Origin: Psychrobium sp051201665
GTDB lineage: Bacteria; Pseudomonadota; Gammaproteobacteria; Enterobacterales; Psychrobiaceae
NCBI RefSeq assembly: GCF_051201665.1
Contig: NZ_CP179210.1
Location: 1,612,001-1,676,000, forward strand
Direction: 5' to 3'
Length of the DNA stretch: 64,000 nucleotides
The translations under genes and the position numbers were made by a program. The notes beneath the pieces are model-generated. The model made no database searches. It saw only the letters and a program-made list of their open reading frames with translations, and was not told where the DNA came from. The number at the start of each line of letters is the position of its first letter. Within the stretch, counting starts at the first letter, position 1. Positions 8,613-17,152 of this stretch are shown here, in pieces.

Positions 8613-9089
8613 ATGAGTTTAGTACCAATGACAGAGCGCGGCGCTGTTGCGCTTCGCGAAGAATTAGAACATTTGAAAACAGTATTACGTCCACGCATCG
8701 TTAACGATATTGCTGAAGCACGTGAACACGGCGATTTAAAAGAAAATGCCGAATATCACGCTGCGCGTGAAGAACAAGGCTTTTGTGAAGGACGCATTCA
8801 AGAGATTGAAGGTAAATTATCAAACGCTCAAGTTATCGATGTTACTAAAATGCCAAATACAGGGCGCGTGATTTTTGGTTCAACAGTGACTGCACTTGAT
8901 CTAAACACAGACGATGAAGTGACTTATCATATCGTTGGCGAAGATGAAGCGGATATCAAAAATAATCGTATTTCAGTCAGTTCACCAATTGCACGTGCTT
9001 TTATTGGTAAATCTTTAGATGATGAAGTTCAAGTTGAGACCCCTGGTGGTCTAAAAGAATTTGAAATTACTCAAGTCGATTACGTTTAA
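8613..9089 (+). CDS. greA: Transcription elongation factor GreA
   Basis: Binds the RNA polymerase secondary channel and stimulates cleavage of backtracked RNA. The N-terminal coiled coil contains the acidic tip HGDLKENAEYHAAREEQ. The C-terminal FKBP-like domain includes SPIARAFIGKSLDDEV and ends FEITQVDYV. At 158 residues it has the standard length. It is monocistronic here, with a hairpin at 9097-9121 after the stop. The usual carAB neighbours are absent. Confidence 0.96.
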   Translation: MSLVPMTERGAVALREELEHLKTVLRPRIVNDIAEAREHGDLKENAEYHAAREEQGFCEGRIQEIEGKLSNAQVIDVTKMPNTGRVIFGSTVTALDLNTDDEVTYHIVGEDEADIKNNRISVSSPIARAFIGKSLDDEVQVETPGGLKEFEITQVDYV

Positions 9090-9096
9090 TGAAAAT

Positions 9097-9121
9097 GGCA
9101 TTTCAGAACGTCTGAAATGCC
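9097..9121 (+). terminator. Hairpin after greA, weak terminator
   Basis: GGCATTTCAGA, loop ACG, TCTGAAATGCC is a perfect stem without a good T run on the plus strand. It may protect or end the greA mRNA inefficiently. Confidence 0.4.
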
Positions 9122-9136
9122 AAATTCCATTGTGTT

Positions 9137-9766
9137 ATGAAAACAATAGATGTAAATTGCCCCCTGCTTTATCTTTCATCTACTTCATTTTTAAATTTCG
9201 AGCACCCTGATGTTTGCCGATTTATCGAAACTCACCGTGGTGAGGGGACATTATTCGAACAAGCGATCAATTTATATTACGCAGTACGAGATAACATTTC
9301 GTACAACCCACATCACATCGACCTAACCCAACAAGGACTGAGTGCTAGTAACTGTATTGCGTCGCGTCGTGGATGGTGCGTCAATAAAGCAGTCGTCTAT
9401 GCTGCTTGTTGCCGCGCTATAGGAGTACCTGCCGTCTTAGGCTATGCTGATGTTAAAAATCACATTACGACGCCAAAGCTGCGAGAAAAAATGGGCAGTG
9501 ATATATTTTACTGGCATAGCTATGCGATGATTTATTTAAATGGTCATTGGGTTAAGGCTACTCCAGCATTTAATAAACGTTTGTGTACAAAGTTTGGAAT
9601 TATAGCTGCTGAGTTCAATGGTATTGATGATTCAATTTTCCTGCCGTTTAATAAAGCAGGGGACAAACATATGGAATATTTACATGTTAGAGGGGAGTGG
9701 CCAGATTTGCCGCTTGACGATATATTGTCAACCTATCATTCCCAGTATCCTAATTTACTTGATTAG
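9137..9766 (+). CDS. Transglutaminase-like cysteine protein
   Basis: A 209-residue protein of the transglutaminase/papain-like superfamily. The catalytic triad is visible: the cysteine in SRRGWCVNKAVVYAACCRA, the histidine in FYWHSYAMIYLNG, and the third position in HWVKATPAFN, where aspartate is commoner than the threonine/proline context seen here. No signal peptide is seen, so it should be cytoplasmic. Members act as proteases, peptide N-glycanases or amidases, and the substrate here is unknown. The gene starts 47 bases after greA. A 364-bp element begins 10 bases after its stop. Confidence 0.75.
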   Translation: MKTIDVNCPLLYLSSTSFLNFEHPDVCRFIETHRGEGTLFEQAINLYYAVRDNISYNPHHIDLTQQGLSASNCIASRRGWCVNKAVVYAACCRAIGVPAVLGYADVKNHITTPKLREKMGSDIFYWHSYAMIYLNGHWVKATPAFNKRLCTKFGIIAAEFNGIDDSIFLPFNKAGDKHMEYLHVRGEWPDLPLDDILSTYHSQYPNLLD

Positions 9767-9776
9767 CAGTCCTAAC

Positions 9777-10140
9777 TAGGGTCTGTTGATATTTTGAGGT
9801 CATTTTTACAGCAATTTGTTTGAGGTTTCTACAAGGCAGAGCCTATGTGGTGTAGCTGGCTCGATAATAGCTCCTGCATTATCCTAATGAGCTACATCCC
9901 TGTAGCAATACACGAATAGGCGAAAACGCCGTAGAAATAACAAACAAATGCTGTCCGTAGGATTCACCTAAAAGTATTTTGTGCCGCGTTATTCGTCATT
10001 CACTGGGGTAAACCCAGCATCAATCCTCATGCCTCGCCCACAGGGATGTGGGTGCTTATGCTCAGTCAGGAACAATGAACATGTGCCCACAACCCTTTTA
10101 GATTGAACAAAATTTGAACCACAAAGATCAACAGACCCTA
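9777..10140. mobile_element. 364-bp MITE-like element, copy 2 (inverted)
   Basis: The same element as at 6381-6744 in the opposite orientation, with ends TAGGGTCTGTTGAT and ATCAACAGACCCTA. The two copies bracket the DUF3149-like gene, phhAB, greA and the transglutaminase gene as a 3-kb inverted pair. Confidence 0.88.
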
Positions 10141-10164
10141 GTAAGAAAAAGTTTCTTAAAGCAA

Positions 10165-10314
10165 GTGGTGAATAAAAAGCTTGATATAATGGATGCTACA
10201 GGGAAGAAAATTAGATGGTTGCAGTATTTATTAGAAGAGCAACAATTAGATTACGTTTTTCTGAAGGGAGGCGTTTGGAGTTATTATCAAGATAAAGCCG
10301 CGATTAAACATTAG
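10165..10314 (+). CDS. Hypothetical short protein, possibly 5'-truncated
   Basis: An open frame of about 49 residues from GTG codons at 10165 or 10168, containing DATGKKIRWLQYLLEEQQ and ending KAAIKH. The frame is open back into the adjacent 364-bp element, so the original 5' end may have been replaced by the insertion. No convincing ribosome site is present. I do not recognise a family. Confidence 0.3.
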   Translation: MVNKKLDIMDATGKKIRWLQYLLEEQQLDYVFLKGGVWSYYQDKAAIKH

Positions 10315-10351
10315 TTGGTACATTACTTAACAATGTACCAACATTGGCAAT

Positions 10352-10645
10352 CTACCTTGGAAGGACGATTGTTGGCTCATCGTTTTGTTTATAGATAACT
10401 AAAACATGGCCAATAGTTTGAACCTTAACAGACTCAGTCTCACGAACAATTGCTTCAATAATCAGTTTTTTCATTTCGCGATCACTGGTAGCAACTTTAA
10501 CTTTAATTAGCTCATGATGCGCAAGTGCGTTATCAATTTCAGCTAAAACACCTTCAGTTAAACCGTTTGCACCGAGCTGTACAACAGGTTTTAATGAATG
10601 GGCTAAGCCCTTGAGGTGTTGTTTTTGCTTGTTGGTTAAATTCAT
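10352..10645 (-). CDS. yhbY: RNA-binding protein YhbY (CRS1-YhbY domain)
   Basis: A small ribosome-associated RNA-binding protein linked to 50S assembly. The MNLTNKQKQHLKGLAHSLKP start and the GLTEGVLAEIDNALAHHELIKVK core match the E. coli family closely, and the length from the chosen ATG (97 residues) is identical. The longer in-frame start 15 bases upstream is not favoured. It is divergent from rlmE, the common arrangement in gammaproteobacteria. Confidence 0.95.
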   Translation of the reverse strand: MNLTNKQKQHLKGLAHSLKPVVQLGANGLTEGVLAEIDNALAHHELIKVKVATSDREMKKLIIEAIVRETESVKVQTIGHVLVIYKQNDEPTIVLPR

Positions 10646-10754
10646 TAGTATAAATTTCACTATATTAGGGTTGAAAAGGCATATTTTACCCCCATAAAGT
10701 TTATAATACTATTACCTAAGTCCCAATAAGACTTAATAAGAGAATTTAAAATCA

Positions 10755-11387
10755 ATGCACGAAAAGAAAACCCGTACCAAGAGTAGCAATCGTTGGATGG
10801 AAGAACATTTCAATGATCATTATGTACAAAAAGCTCAGAAATTAGGGTTACGTTCACGCGCCGTATTTAAACTTGAAGAAATTCAAAATAAAGACAAATT
10901 GATGAAACCCGGTATGACTGTAGTAGATTTAGGTGCTGCACCAGGTGGTTGGTCTCAATACGCAGCAAAACAAGTTGGTGACAAAGGGCAAGTGATTGCT
11001 TGTGATATTTTACCAATGGATGCATTGCCTGGCGTCGCTTTTTTACAAGGGGACTTTCGTGAAGAGAAAGTGCTTGAAGCGTTGTTAAGCCGTGTTGGTG
11101 ACGAAAAAGTTGATGTAGTGCTTTCTGATATGGCCCCTAACTTTAGTGGTAACGCCGCGATTGACCAACCAAGTTCAATGTATCTCGTGGAATTAGCTCT
11201 AGATATGTGCCGTGAAGTGCTTGCGCCAAATGGCGCATTTGCCGTAAAAGTATTTATGGGTGAGGGATATGAAAACTATCTCAAAGAAATACGGTCTATG
11301 TTTAAGGTCGTACGTACCCGTAAACCAGATTCATCACGAGATCGTTCTCGCGAAGTCTATATAGTAGCGACAGGTTATAAAGTATAG
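10755..11387 (+). CDS. rlmE: 23S rRNA 2'-O-methyltransferase RlmE
   Basis: Methylates U2552 in the A loop of 23S rRNA, a late step of 50S assembly. The SAM-binding motif VVDLGAAPGGWSQYA and the catalytic K-D-K set (FKLEE, SDMAPN, VKVFMGEG) are visible. It has 210 residues, the usual length. ftsH follows 51 bases downstream; the rlmE-ftsH pair is conserved and heat-shock controlled in E. coli. Confidence 0.96.
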   Translation: MHEKKTRTKSSNRWMEEHFNDHYVQKAQKLGLRSRAVFKLEEIQNKDKLMKPGMTVVDLGAAPGGWSQYAAKQVGDKGQVIACDILPMDALPGVAFLQGDFREEKVLEALLSRVGDEKVDVVLSDMAPNFSGNAAIDQPSSMYLVELALDMCREVLAPNGAFAVKVFMGEGYENYLKEIRSMFKVVRTRKPDSSRDRSREVYIVATGYKV

Positions 11388-11438
11388 TAACCTGTTACCA
11401 GTTCTCATTTTTTTAATTATTTTTAAGGGGTCATTACA

Positions 11439-13373
11439 TTGAGTGATATGGCTAAAAATCTAATACTGTGGCTAGTGATTGCTGTAGTTTTAATGTCTGT
11501 TTTCAATGGCTTTAGTCCAGATAGCAGCAGTACAAATAAGCTGGAGTATTCGGCATTTGTTAAAGAAGTAGACCGTGGCAATATAGCTGATGTAACGGTA
11601 GACCAAAACAACAAAATCATCACGGGTAAACGTCGTGATGGCACTCAATTTACAACCGTTGTTCCTCTATACGATAAAGACATTCTTAATCAAATGATGT
11701 CAAAAGGCGTTGCTGTTCAAGCAAAAGCGCCTGAAGAATCGAGCATGTTGACGTCGATTTTCATTTCTTGGTTCCCAATGATCTTACTGATTGGTGTATG
11801 GATTTTCTTCATGCGTCAAATGCAAGGCGGCGGCGGTGGCAAAGGCGCCATGTCGTTTGGTAAGTCAAAAGCTAAATTAATGGGCGAAGATCAAGTCAAC
11901 ACGACATTTAGTGACGTTGCAGGTTGTGACGAAGCTAAAGAAGAAGTGACTGAACTTGTTGATTATTTACGTGAGCCAACTAAATTCCAAAAGTTAGGTG
12001 GACGTATTCCAACAGGTGTTTTATTAGTCGGTCCTCCAGGTACTGGTAAAACATTGTTAGCGAAAGCGATTGCAGGAGAAGCAAAAGTTCCATTCTTTAC
12101 AATCTCGGGTTCTGACTTTGTTGAAATGTTTGTTGGTGTTGGTGCATCGCGTGTTCGTGACATGTTTGAACAAGCCAAGAAATCTGCGCCGTGTATTATT
12201 TTTATCGATGAAATCGATGCGGTAGGTCGTAAACGTGGCGCGGGTATGGGCGGTGGTAACGATGAGCGCGAACAAACATTAAACCAAATGTTAGTTGAAA
12301 TGGATGGTTTTGAAGGTAATGAAGGTATTATCGTTATTGCTGCAACTAACCGTCCTGATGTATTAGATGATGCATTATTACGTCCAGGTCGTTTTGACCG
12401 CCAAGTAACGGTAGGTTTACCGGATATTCGTGGTCGCGAACAAATTCTAAATGTTCATATGCGTAAAGTGCCATTAGGTGATGACGTAAAAGCGAGTGTT
12501 ATTGCTCGTGGTACACCTGGATTTTCAGGTGCAGATTTAGCTAACTTAGTGAATGAAGCAGCATTATTCGCAGCCCGCGGAGTTAAGCGTGTTGTCAATA
12601 TGGAAGAGTTTGAAAAAGCGAAAGACAAGATCCTAATGGGCGCAGAACGTCGTTCAATGGTAATGGATGAAGCTGAGAAAGAAATGACGGCTTATCATGA
12701 AGCAGGCCATGCGATTGTTGGTCGCTTTGTGCCAGATCATGATCCTGTTTATAAAGTAAGTATTATCCCACGTGGCCGAGCGCTAGGTGTGACGATGTAC
12801 TTACCTGAGCAAGATAGATTTAGTCAATCGAAGCAGCATTTAGAAAGTAATATTTCATCATTATACGGTGGCCGTATTGCTGAAGAAATTATTTACGGTA
12901 GCGACAAAGTGTCTACTGGTGCATCAAACGATATCGAACGTGCATCTGCTATCGCCCGTAAAATGGTGACGCAATGGGGACTTTCCGAAAAGATGGGACC
13001 ATTACTATACATTGATGAAAATCATGACCCTTACTCACAACGTCCGACACAAATCTCTGATCAAACAGCGATCGATATTGATGTTGAAGTGAGAGACTTG
13101 ATTAACCGTAATTACGAACGTGCTGAGAAAATACTGCGTGATAATATGGATATTTTGCATTCGATGAAAGATGCATTAATGAAATATGAAACCATTGATG
13201 CGGGACAAATTGATGATTTAATGGATCGTGTTAGTGTACGTGAACCAGCTGATTGGTCTAACAATGATTCATCAAACAATACGCCAACAGGCAGTACTGG
13301 TGATAAAACTGATTCGAAAGAAGAAGAACCATCAGTTGATTCAAGCAATCCATCTACTGATACATCGTCTTAA
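11439..13373 (+). CDS. ftsH: ATP-dependent zinc metalloprotease FtsH
   Basis: A membrane-anchored AAA+ protease that degrades misfolded membrane proteins and regulators such as LpxC and sigma-32. Two membrane spans flank a periplasmic loop at residues about 5-25 and 105-125. The AAA module has GPPGTGKT, FIDEIDAVGRKRG and the SRH region. The zinc site is HEAGH. The TTG start (MSDMAKNL) lies 8 bases after AAGGGG, better placed than the ATG three codons later. The C-terminal tail is a low-complexity Ser/Asp/Thr stretch. A terminator follows the stop. Confidence 0.96.
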   Translation: MSDMAKNLILWLVIAVVLMSVFNGFSPDSSSTNKLEYSAFVKEVDRGNIADVTVDQNNKIITGKRRDGTQFTTVVPLYDKDILNQMMSKGVAVQAKAPEESSMLTSIFISWFPMILLIGVWIFFMRQMQGGGGGKGAMSFGKSKAKLMGEDQVNTTFSDVAGCDEAKEEVTELVDYLREPTKFQKLGGRIPTGVLLVGPPGTGKTLLAKAIAGEAKVPFFTISGSDFVEMFVGVGASRVRDMFEQAKKSAPCIIFIDEIDAVGRKRGAGMGGGNDEREQTLNQMLVEMDGFEGNEGIIVIAATNRPDVLDDALLRPGRFDRQVTVGLPDIRGREQILNVHMRKVPLGDDVKASVIARGTPGFSGADLANLVNEAALFAARGVKRVVNMEEFEKAKDKILMGAERRSMVMDEAEKEMTAYHEAGHAIVGRFVPDHDPVYKVSIIPRGRALGVTMYLPEQDRFSQSKQHLESNISSLYGGRIAEEIIYGSDKVSTGASNDIERASAIARKMVTQWGLSEKMGPLLYIDENHDPYSQRPTQISDQTAIDIDVEVRDLINRNYERAEKILRDNMDILHSMKDALMKYETIDAGQIDDLMDRVSVREPADWSNNDSSNNTPTGSTGDKTDSKEEEPSVDSSNPSTDTSS

Positions 13374-13389
13374 TTGACGGTAGTTAATA

Positions 13390-13413
13390 AAGCCCCGACT
13401 GGGGCTTTTTTTA
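13390..13413 (+). terminator. Terminator of ftsH
   Basis: AAAGCCCC, loop GACT, GGGGCTTT and a T run, just after the ftsH stop. Confidence 0.88.
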
Positions 13414-13449
13414 TGACTAGAATTTAATAATGCCAGCCTGAGTAACAGC

Positions 13450-14283
13450 ATGAAAATTAGTAACCAAAATAAAACCCTTGATTTAACGTATCCACAAGTG
13501 ATGGGGATCTTAAATGTCACACCAGACTCATTTTCTGATGGCGGCCGATTTAATCACATTGATGCCGCGTTAAAACAAGCAAGAGCCATGATCAGAGACG
13601 GTGCTACGATTATCGATATTGGCGGTGAATCAACAAGGCCAGGCGCTGCTCAAGTTAGTGAAGAACAAGAAATCGCTCGTGTTATTCCAATCATAGAAGC
13701 TATTCGCCTCGAATCTGATGTATGGATATCGATTGATACCAGCAAACCACAAGTAATGAAGCGCGCAGTGGCCGCGGGCGCAGATCTAATCAATGATGTT
13801 CGTGCATTAACGGTAGACGGAGCACTTGACGTTGCTGCACAGGCTGGCGTTCCCGTGTGTATCATGCATATGCAAGGTCAACCGCAAGATATGCAAGATA
13901 ATCCCCAATATTGCGACGTAATCGATGAAGTGGCTGATTTTTTAAACGAACGAATAGCGCAGTGTATCAAGGCGGGCATTAAACGAGAAAATATAGTCCT
14001 TGATCCAGGTTTTGGATTTGGAAAAACAATGGCTCATAACTTTCGTTTAATTAATCAATTTAATCGATTTTTGGATTTTAAACTACCTGTGCTCGCTGGA
14101 TTGTCACGAAAAAGCATGTTTGATCATCTTTTAAGTTTAAAAGTTGATGAACGACTAGCATCTAGTCTAACTGGTGCGTTATTATGCGCTCAACAAGGGG
14201 CGCACATTTTACGTGTTCATGATGTAAAAGAAACGGCTGATATGCTTAAAATAATGAATACAGTGGCCAGCGCCACCCACTAA
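13450..14283 (+). CDS. folP: Dihydropteroate synthase
   Basis: Condenses 6-hydroxymethyl-dihydropterin pyrophosphate with p-aminobenzoate in folate synthesis; it is the sulfonamide target. The GILNVTPDSFSDGG and GGESTRPGA signatures, the DPGFGFGKT motif and GLSRKSM are all present in a 277-residue TIM barrel. It lies downstream of the ftsH terminator and 20 bases before glmM, the usual folP-glmM pair. Confidence 0.96.
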   Translation: MKISNQNKTLDLTYPQVMGILNVTPDSFSDGGRFNHIDAALKQARAMIRDGATIIDIGGESTRPGAAQVSEEQEIARVIPIIEAIRLESDVWISIDTSKPQVMKRAVAAGADLINDVRALTVDGALDVAAQAGVPVCIMHMQGQPQDMQDNPQYCDVIDEVADFLNERIAQCIKAGIKRENIVLDPGFGFGKTMAHNFRLINQFNRFLDFKLPVLAGLSRKSMFDHLLSLKVDERLASSLTGALLCAQQGAHILRVHDVKETADMLKIMNTVASATH

Positions 14284-14303
14284 GAAAAAAGATAAGGAAG
14301 ACT

Positions 14304-15644
14304 ATGTCACAACGTAAATATTTTGGTACCGATGGTATCCGCGGTAAAGTAGGGGAAGGCAAGATCACCCCAGAATTCGCGATGAAACTGGGTTATGCCG
14401 CTGGGCGAGTATTCTCACAAGTTGGCACCAAAAAAGTAATCATTGGTAAAGATACCCGTATTTCCGGATACATGCTGGAATCTGCATTAGAAGCAGGTTT
14501 ATCAGCAGCAGGCATTAATGTAGCACTCGTAGGGCCTATGCCTACGCCAGCAATTGCTTATCTTACCCGAACATTCCGTGCAGAAGCCGGTATTGTAATC
14601 AGTGCTTCTCATAATCCATATTACGATAACGGCATTAAATTTTTCTCAGCAAACGGCACTAAATTAGATGATGACTTAGAGCTCGCCATTGAAGCCGAGA
14701 TTGACAAAGGCATGGGATGTGTTGAATCGGAACACCTTGGTAAAGCAAGTCGAATTAACGATGCCGCAGGTCGGTATATTGAATTTTGTAAAAGTAACTT
14801 CCCAAATAACCTGTCATTGGAAGGCCTAAAATTAGTGGTCGATTGTGCCCACGGCGCAACCTATCACATAGCGCCAGCAGTGTTTAGTGAACTAGGTGCT
14901 GAGGTTATCCCTATTGGTTGTAAACCAGATGGGTTAAATATTAATGACGGTTATGGCGCAACGGATCTCGGTAATTTGCAAAAAGCAGTTGTTGAACATA
15001 AAGCAGATATGGGTATCGCGTTAGATGGTGACGGTGACCGCCTAATGATGGTTGACGATGACGGTAGCGCATTAGATGGCGATGAAACGTTGTTTATTAT
15101 TGTGCGTGAAGCGTTAAAACGTGGCGAATTAGGTGGCGGTGTTGTTGGCACTAAGATGAGCAACCTTGGATTAGAGCTTGCGCTAAGCGATCTAGGCGTA
15201 CCATTTTTACGTGCCGATGTAGGTGACCGCCATGTTCTTGAAGGGTTAGCGGCAAACGACTGGAAAATTGGTGGCGAAAACTCGGGTCATATTATTTCAC
15301 TCGATCACAACACTACAGGTGATGGTATTGTTGCGGCATTGTTAGTATTGCAAGCCGTTATTCAATCGGGATTATCAGTTAAAGCACTACGTAATGGTAT
15401 GAAGTTACTGCCGCAAATACTTATTAATGTACGCTTTGGCGGTGATGAAAATCCACTCCAGAATAACGAAGTATTAGCGGCTGTTGAAAACGCTGAGTCA
15501 GCCCTTGGTGATCAAGGGCGCGTATTGTTAAGAAAGTCTGGAACAGAGCCTCTTATTCGCGTAATGGTTGAAGGTGTTGTTGAAAATGACGTGTTACAAC
15601 ACGCAAATGACATTAGTGATGTTGTTAAGCGCGTTTGCGCCTAA
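14304..15644 (+). CDS. glmM: Phosphoglucosamine mutase GlmM
   Basis: Interconverts glucosamine-6-phosphate and glucosamine-1-phosphate for UDP-GlcNAc synthesis. The start has YFGTDGIRGKVG. The active-site phosphoserine lies in VISASHNPYYDNGIKF, the metal-binding loop is DGDGDR, and the phosphate-binding RKSGTEPLIRVM is near the end. At 446 residues it has the family length. It is coupled to folP. Confidence 0.97.
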   Translation: MSQRKYFGTDGIRGKVGEGKITPEFAMKLGYAAGRVFSQVGTKKVIIGKDTRISGYMLESALEAGLSAAGINVALVGPMPTPAIAYLTRTFRAEAGIVISASHNPYYDNGIKFFSANGTKLDDDLELAIEAEIDKGMGCVESEHLGKASRINDAAGRYIEFCKSNFPNNLSLEGLKLVVDCAHGATYHIAPAVFSELGAEVIPIGCKPDGLNINDGYGATDLGNLQKAVVEHKADMGIALDGDGDRLMMVDDDGSALDGDETLFIIVREALKRGELGGGVVGTKMSNLGLELALSDLGVPFLRADVGDRHVLEGLAANDWKIGGENSGHIISLDHNTTGDGIVAALLVLQAVIQSGLSVKALRNGMKLLPQILINVRFGGDENPLQNNEVLAAVENAESALGDQGRVLLRKSGTEPLIRVMVEGVVENDVLQHANDISDVVKRVCA

Positions 15645-15787
15645 TTTATTAAATTAAACAACGACTAATCACGGCGTTTGGGTTAAAAAAAAAGCGAACA
15701 ACTGTAAAAGTTAAGTTTTTTAGCCTTGATACTTGTAACGCCGTGAAAGAATCGTTACTATCTCCTCCGCTTTTAAAGGGGACAAGA

Positions 15788-16555
15788 ATGAGTCAATTAA
15801 CACCGCTAATTGCTGGCAACTGGAAAATGAACGGGAACAAATCACTGATTAGTGAATTTACCCAAGTATTTAATTCGCAAGCAATAGATGGCATTGACGT
15901 TTTAATTTGTCCACCGAGTGTATACATTGAAAGTCTTTCGCAGCAAGTTATTAATAACAATAGCGTTATTAATGTTGGTGCACAAAATGTTAGCGAACAA
16001 ATGTCAGGTGCTTTTACGGGAGAAATCTCAGTAGACATGCTTAATGAAGTTAATGCGACATTTGTGATTGTTGGACACTCAGAACGACGCGCTATTTTTG
16101 GAGAAACACCAGAATTAGTCGCTGAAAAATATAAAATGGCATTAGATAACAATATAACGCCAATTTTATGTTCTGGTGAAACAGATCAAGAACGCGAAGA
16201 CGATAAAACATTTGATGTTATCGCTACAGATATTGATGCCGTTGTAAATCTAACGGGTATTGAATCTTTTAAAAATGGTGTAATTGCTTATGAACCAGTA
16301 TGGGCAATTGGCACAGGTAAAAGCGCAACCCCTGAGCAGGCACAAGCTGTTCATCATTTTATTCGCAGTCATTTAGCGAAATATGATGCAGAAGTCGCTC
16401 AAGGAGTAAGAATATTGTATGGCGGTAGCGTCAATGAAAAAAACGCTGCTGAACTATTTAAGCAAAACGACATAAACGGCGCATTAGTTGGCGGTGCCAG
16501 CTTAGTTAGCGACAAGTTTATGACAATTTGCCAGAACGCACAGAGTAGCTTGTAA
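15788..16555 (+). CDS. tpiA: Triosephosphate isomerase
   Basis: Glycolytic interconversion of dihydroxyacetone phosphate and glyceraldehyde-3-phosphate. The catalytic lysine is in GNWKMNG, the histidine in IVGHSERR, the glutamate in AYEPVWAIGTGK, and the phosphate loop in YGGSVN. I chose the ATG after AAGGGGAC, which gives MSQLTPLIAG and 255 residues; an in-frame GTG upstream would add an unlikely tail. The stop overlaps the secG start. A 9-bp inverted repeat (CACGGCGTT/AACGCCGTG, arms at 15670 and 15737) lies in the upstream gap. Confidence 0.96.
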   Translation: MSQLTPLIAGNWKMNGNKSLISEFTQVFNSQAIDGIDVLICPPSVYIESLSQQVINNNSVINVGAQNVSEQMSGAFTGEISVDMLNEVNATFVIVGHSERRAIFGETPELVAEKYKMALDNNITPILCSGETDQEREDDKTFDVIATDIDAVVNLTGIESFKNGVIAYEPVWAIGTGKSATPEQAQAVHHFIRSHLAKYDAEVAQGVRILYGGSVNEKNAAELFKQNDINGALVGGASLVSDKFMTICQNAQSSL

Positions 16556-16896
16556 TGTACGAAGTACTTATTGTAATTTATTTAATTGTTGCCTTAGCAA
16601 TCATTGGTTTAGTATTGATTCAACAAGGTAAAGGTGCCGATATGGGCGCATCATTTGGTAGTGGTGCATCAGGCTCAGTTTTCGGTTCATCAGGCGCGGG
16701 TAGCTTCTTAACCCGTAGTACTGGTGTATTAGCAACGTTATTCTTCATCATCAGCTTATTTTTAGGCACATTGACAGCTGAACGTTCTAATAAAACAGAC
16801 GAATTTGAAAATCTTGCTACTGAGCAAGTAGAGACTGCTAAACCGCCAGTTGCTGAAGAAAATCCAGCATCTGAAAATGGTTCAGTACCTCAATAA
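16555..16896 (+). CDS. secG: Protein-export membrane protein SecG
   Basis: Accessory subunit of the SecYEG translocon. Two hydrophobic spans (about residues 3-22 and 53-72) flank the conserved QQGKGADMGASFGSGASGSVFG loop, followed by a polar tail rich in Glu and Asn. The ATG overlaps the tpiA stop (TAATG), so the two are translationally coupled. At 113 residues it is of normal length. tRNA-Leu follows directly, as in many gammaproteobacteria. Confidence 0.96.
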   Translation: MYEVLIVIYLIVALAIIGLVLIQQGKGADMGASFGSGASGSVFGSSGAGSFLTRSTGVLATLFFIISLFLGTLTAERSNKTDEFENLATEQVETAKPPVAEENPASENGSVPQ

Positions 16897-16906
16897 TCAC
16901 ATATTT

Positions 16907-16993
16907 GCGGATGTGGTGGAATTGGTAGACACGCCAGCTTGAGGGGCTGGTGCTCGAAAGGGCGTGGGGGTTCAAGTCCCCCCATCCGCACCA
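16907..16993 (+). tRNA. leuU: tRNA-Leu (anticodon GAG)
   Basis: An 87-base cloverleaf. The acceptor arms GCGGATG and CATCCGC pair, and CCA is encoded. The D loop contains GGTAGACAC. The anticodon stem CCAGC/GCTGG holds the loop TTGAGGG, so the anticodon is GAG. A long variable arm fits class II leucine tRNA, and the T loop is TTCAAGT. It is followed by its own terminator. Confidence 0.95.
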
Positions 16994-17000
16994 AATTATA

Positions 17001-17032
17001 AAACCCGTTACTTTTTAGTAACGGGTTTTTTT
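17001..17032 (+). terminator. Terminator after tRNA-Leu
   Basis: AAACCCGTTACT, loop TTTT, AGTAACGGGTTT and a T run. Confidence 0.88.
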
Positions 17033-17152
17033 ATGTTTATTAATCAAGAGTGATTGCTATTAATAACTTCTTCTTATATGTTACTAACAAATAGAAATAA
17101 AGATTGATCTATATCAATTTAAATAATAGCAATGTGGAAAAGGAATTTCGTC

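Noticed and set aside
15670..15745. Inverted repeat CACGGCGTT/AACGCCGTG upstream of tpiA as an operator
   Set aside because: The arms are 58 bases apart and short; chance or an RNA fold is as likely, and no known regulator fits.
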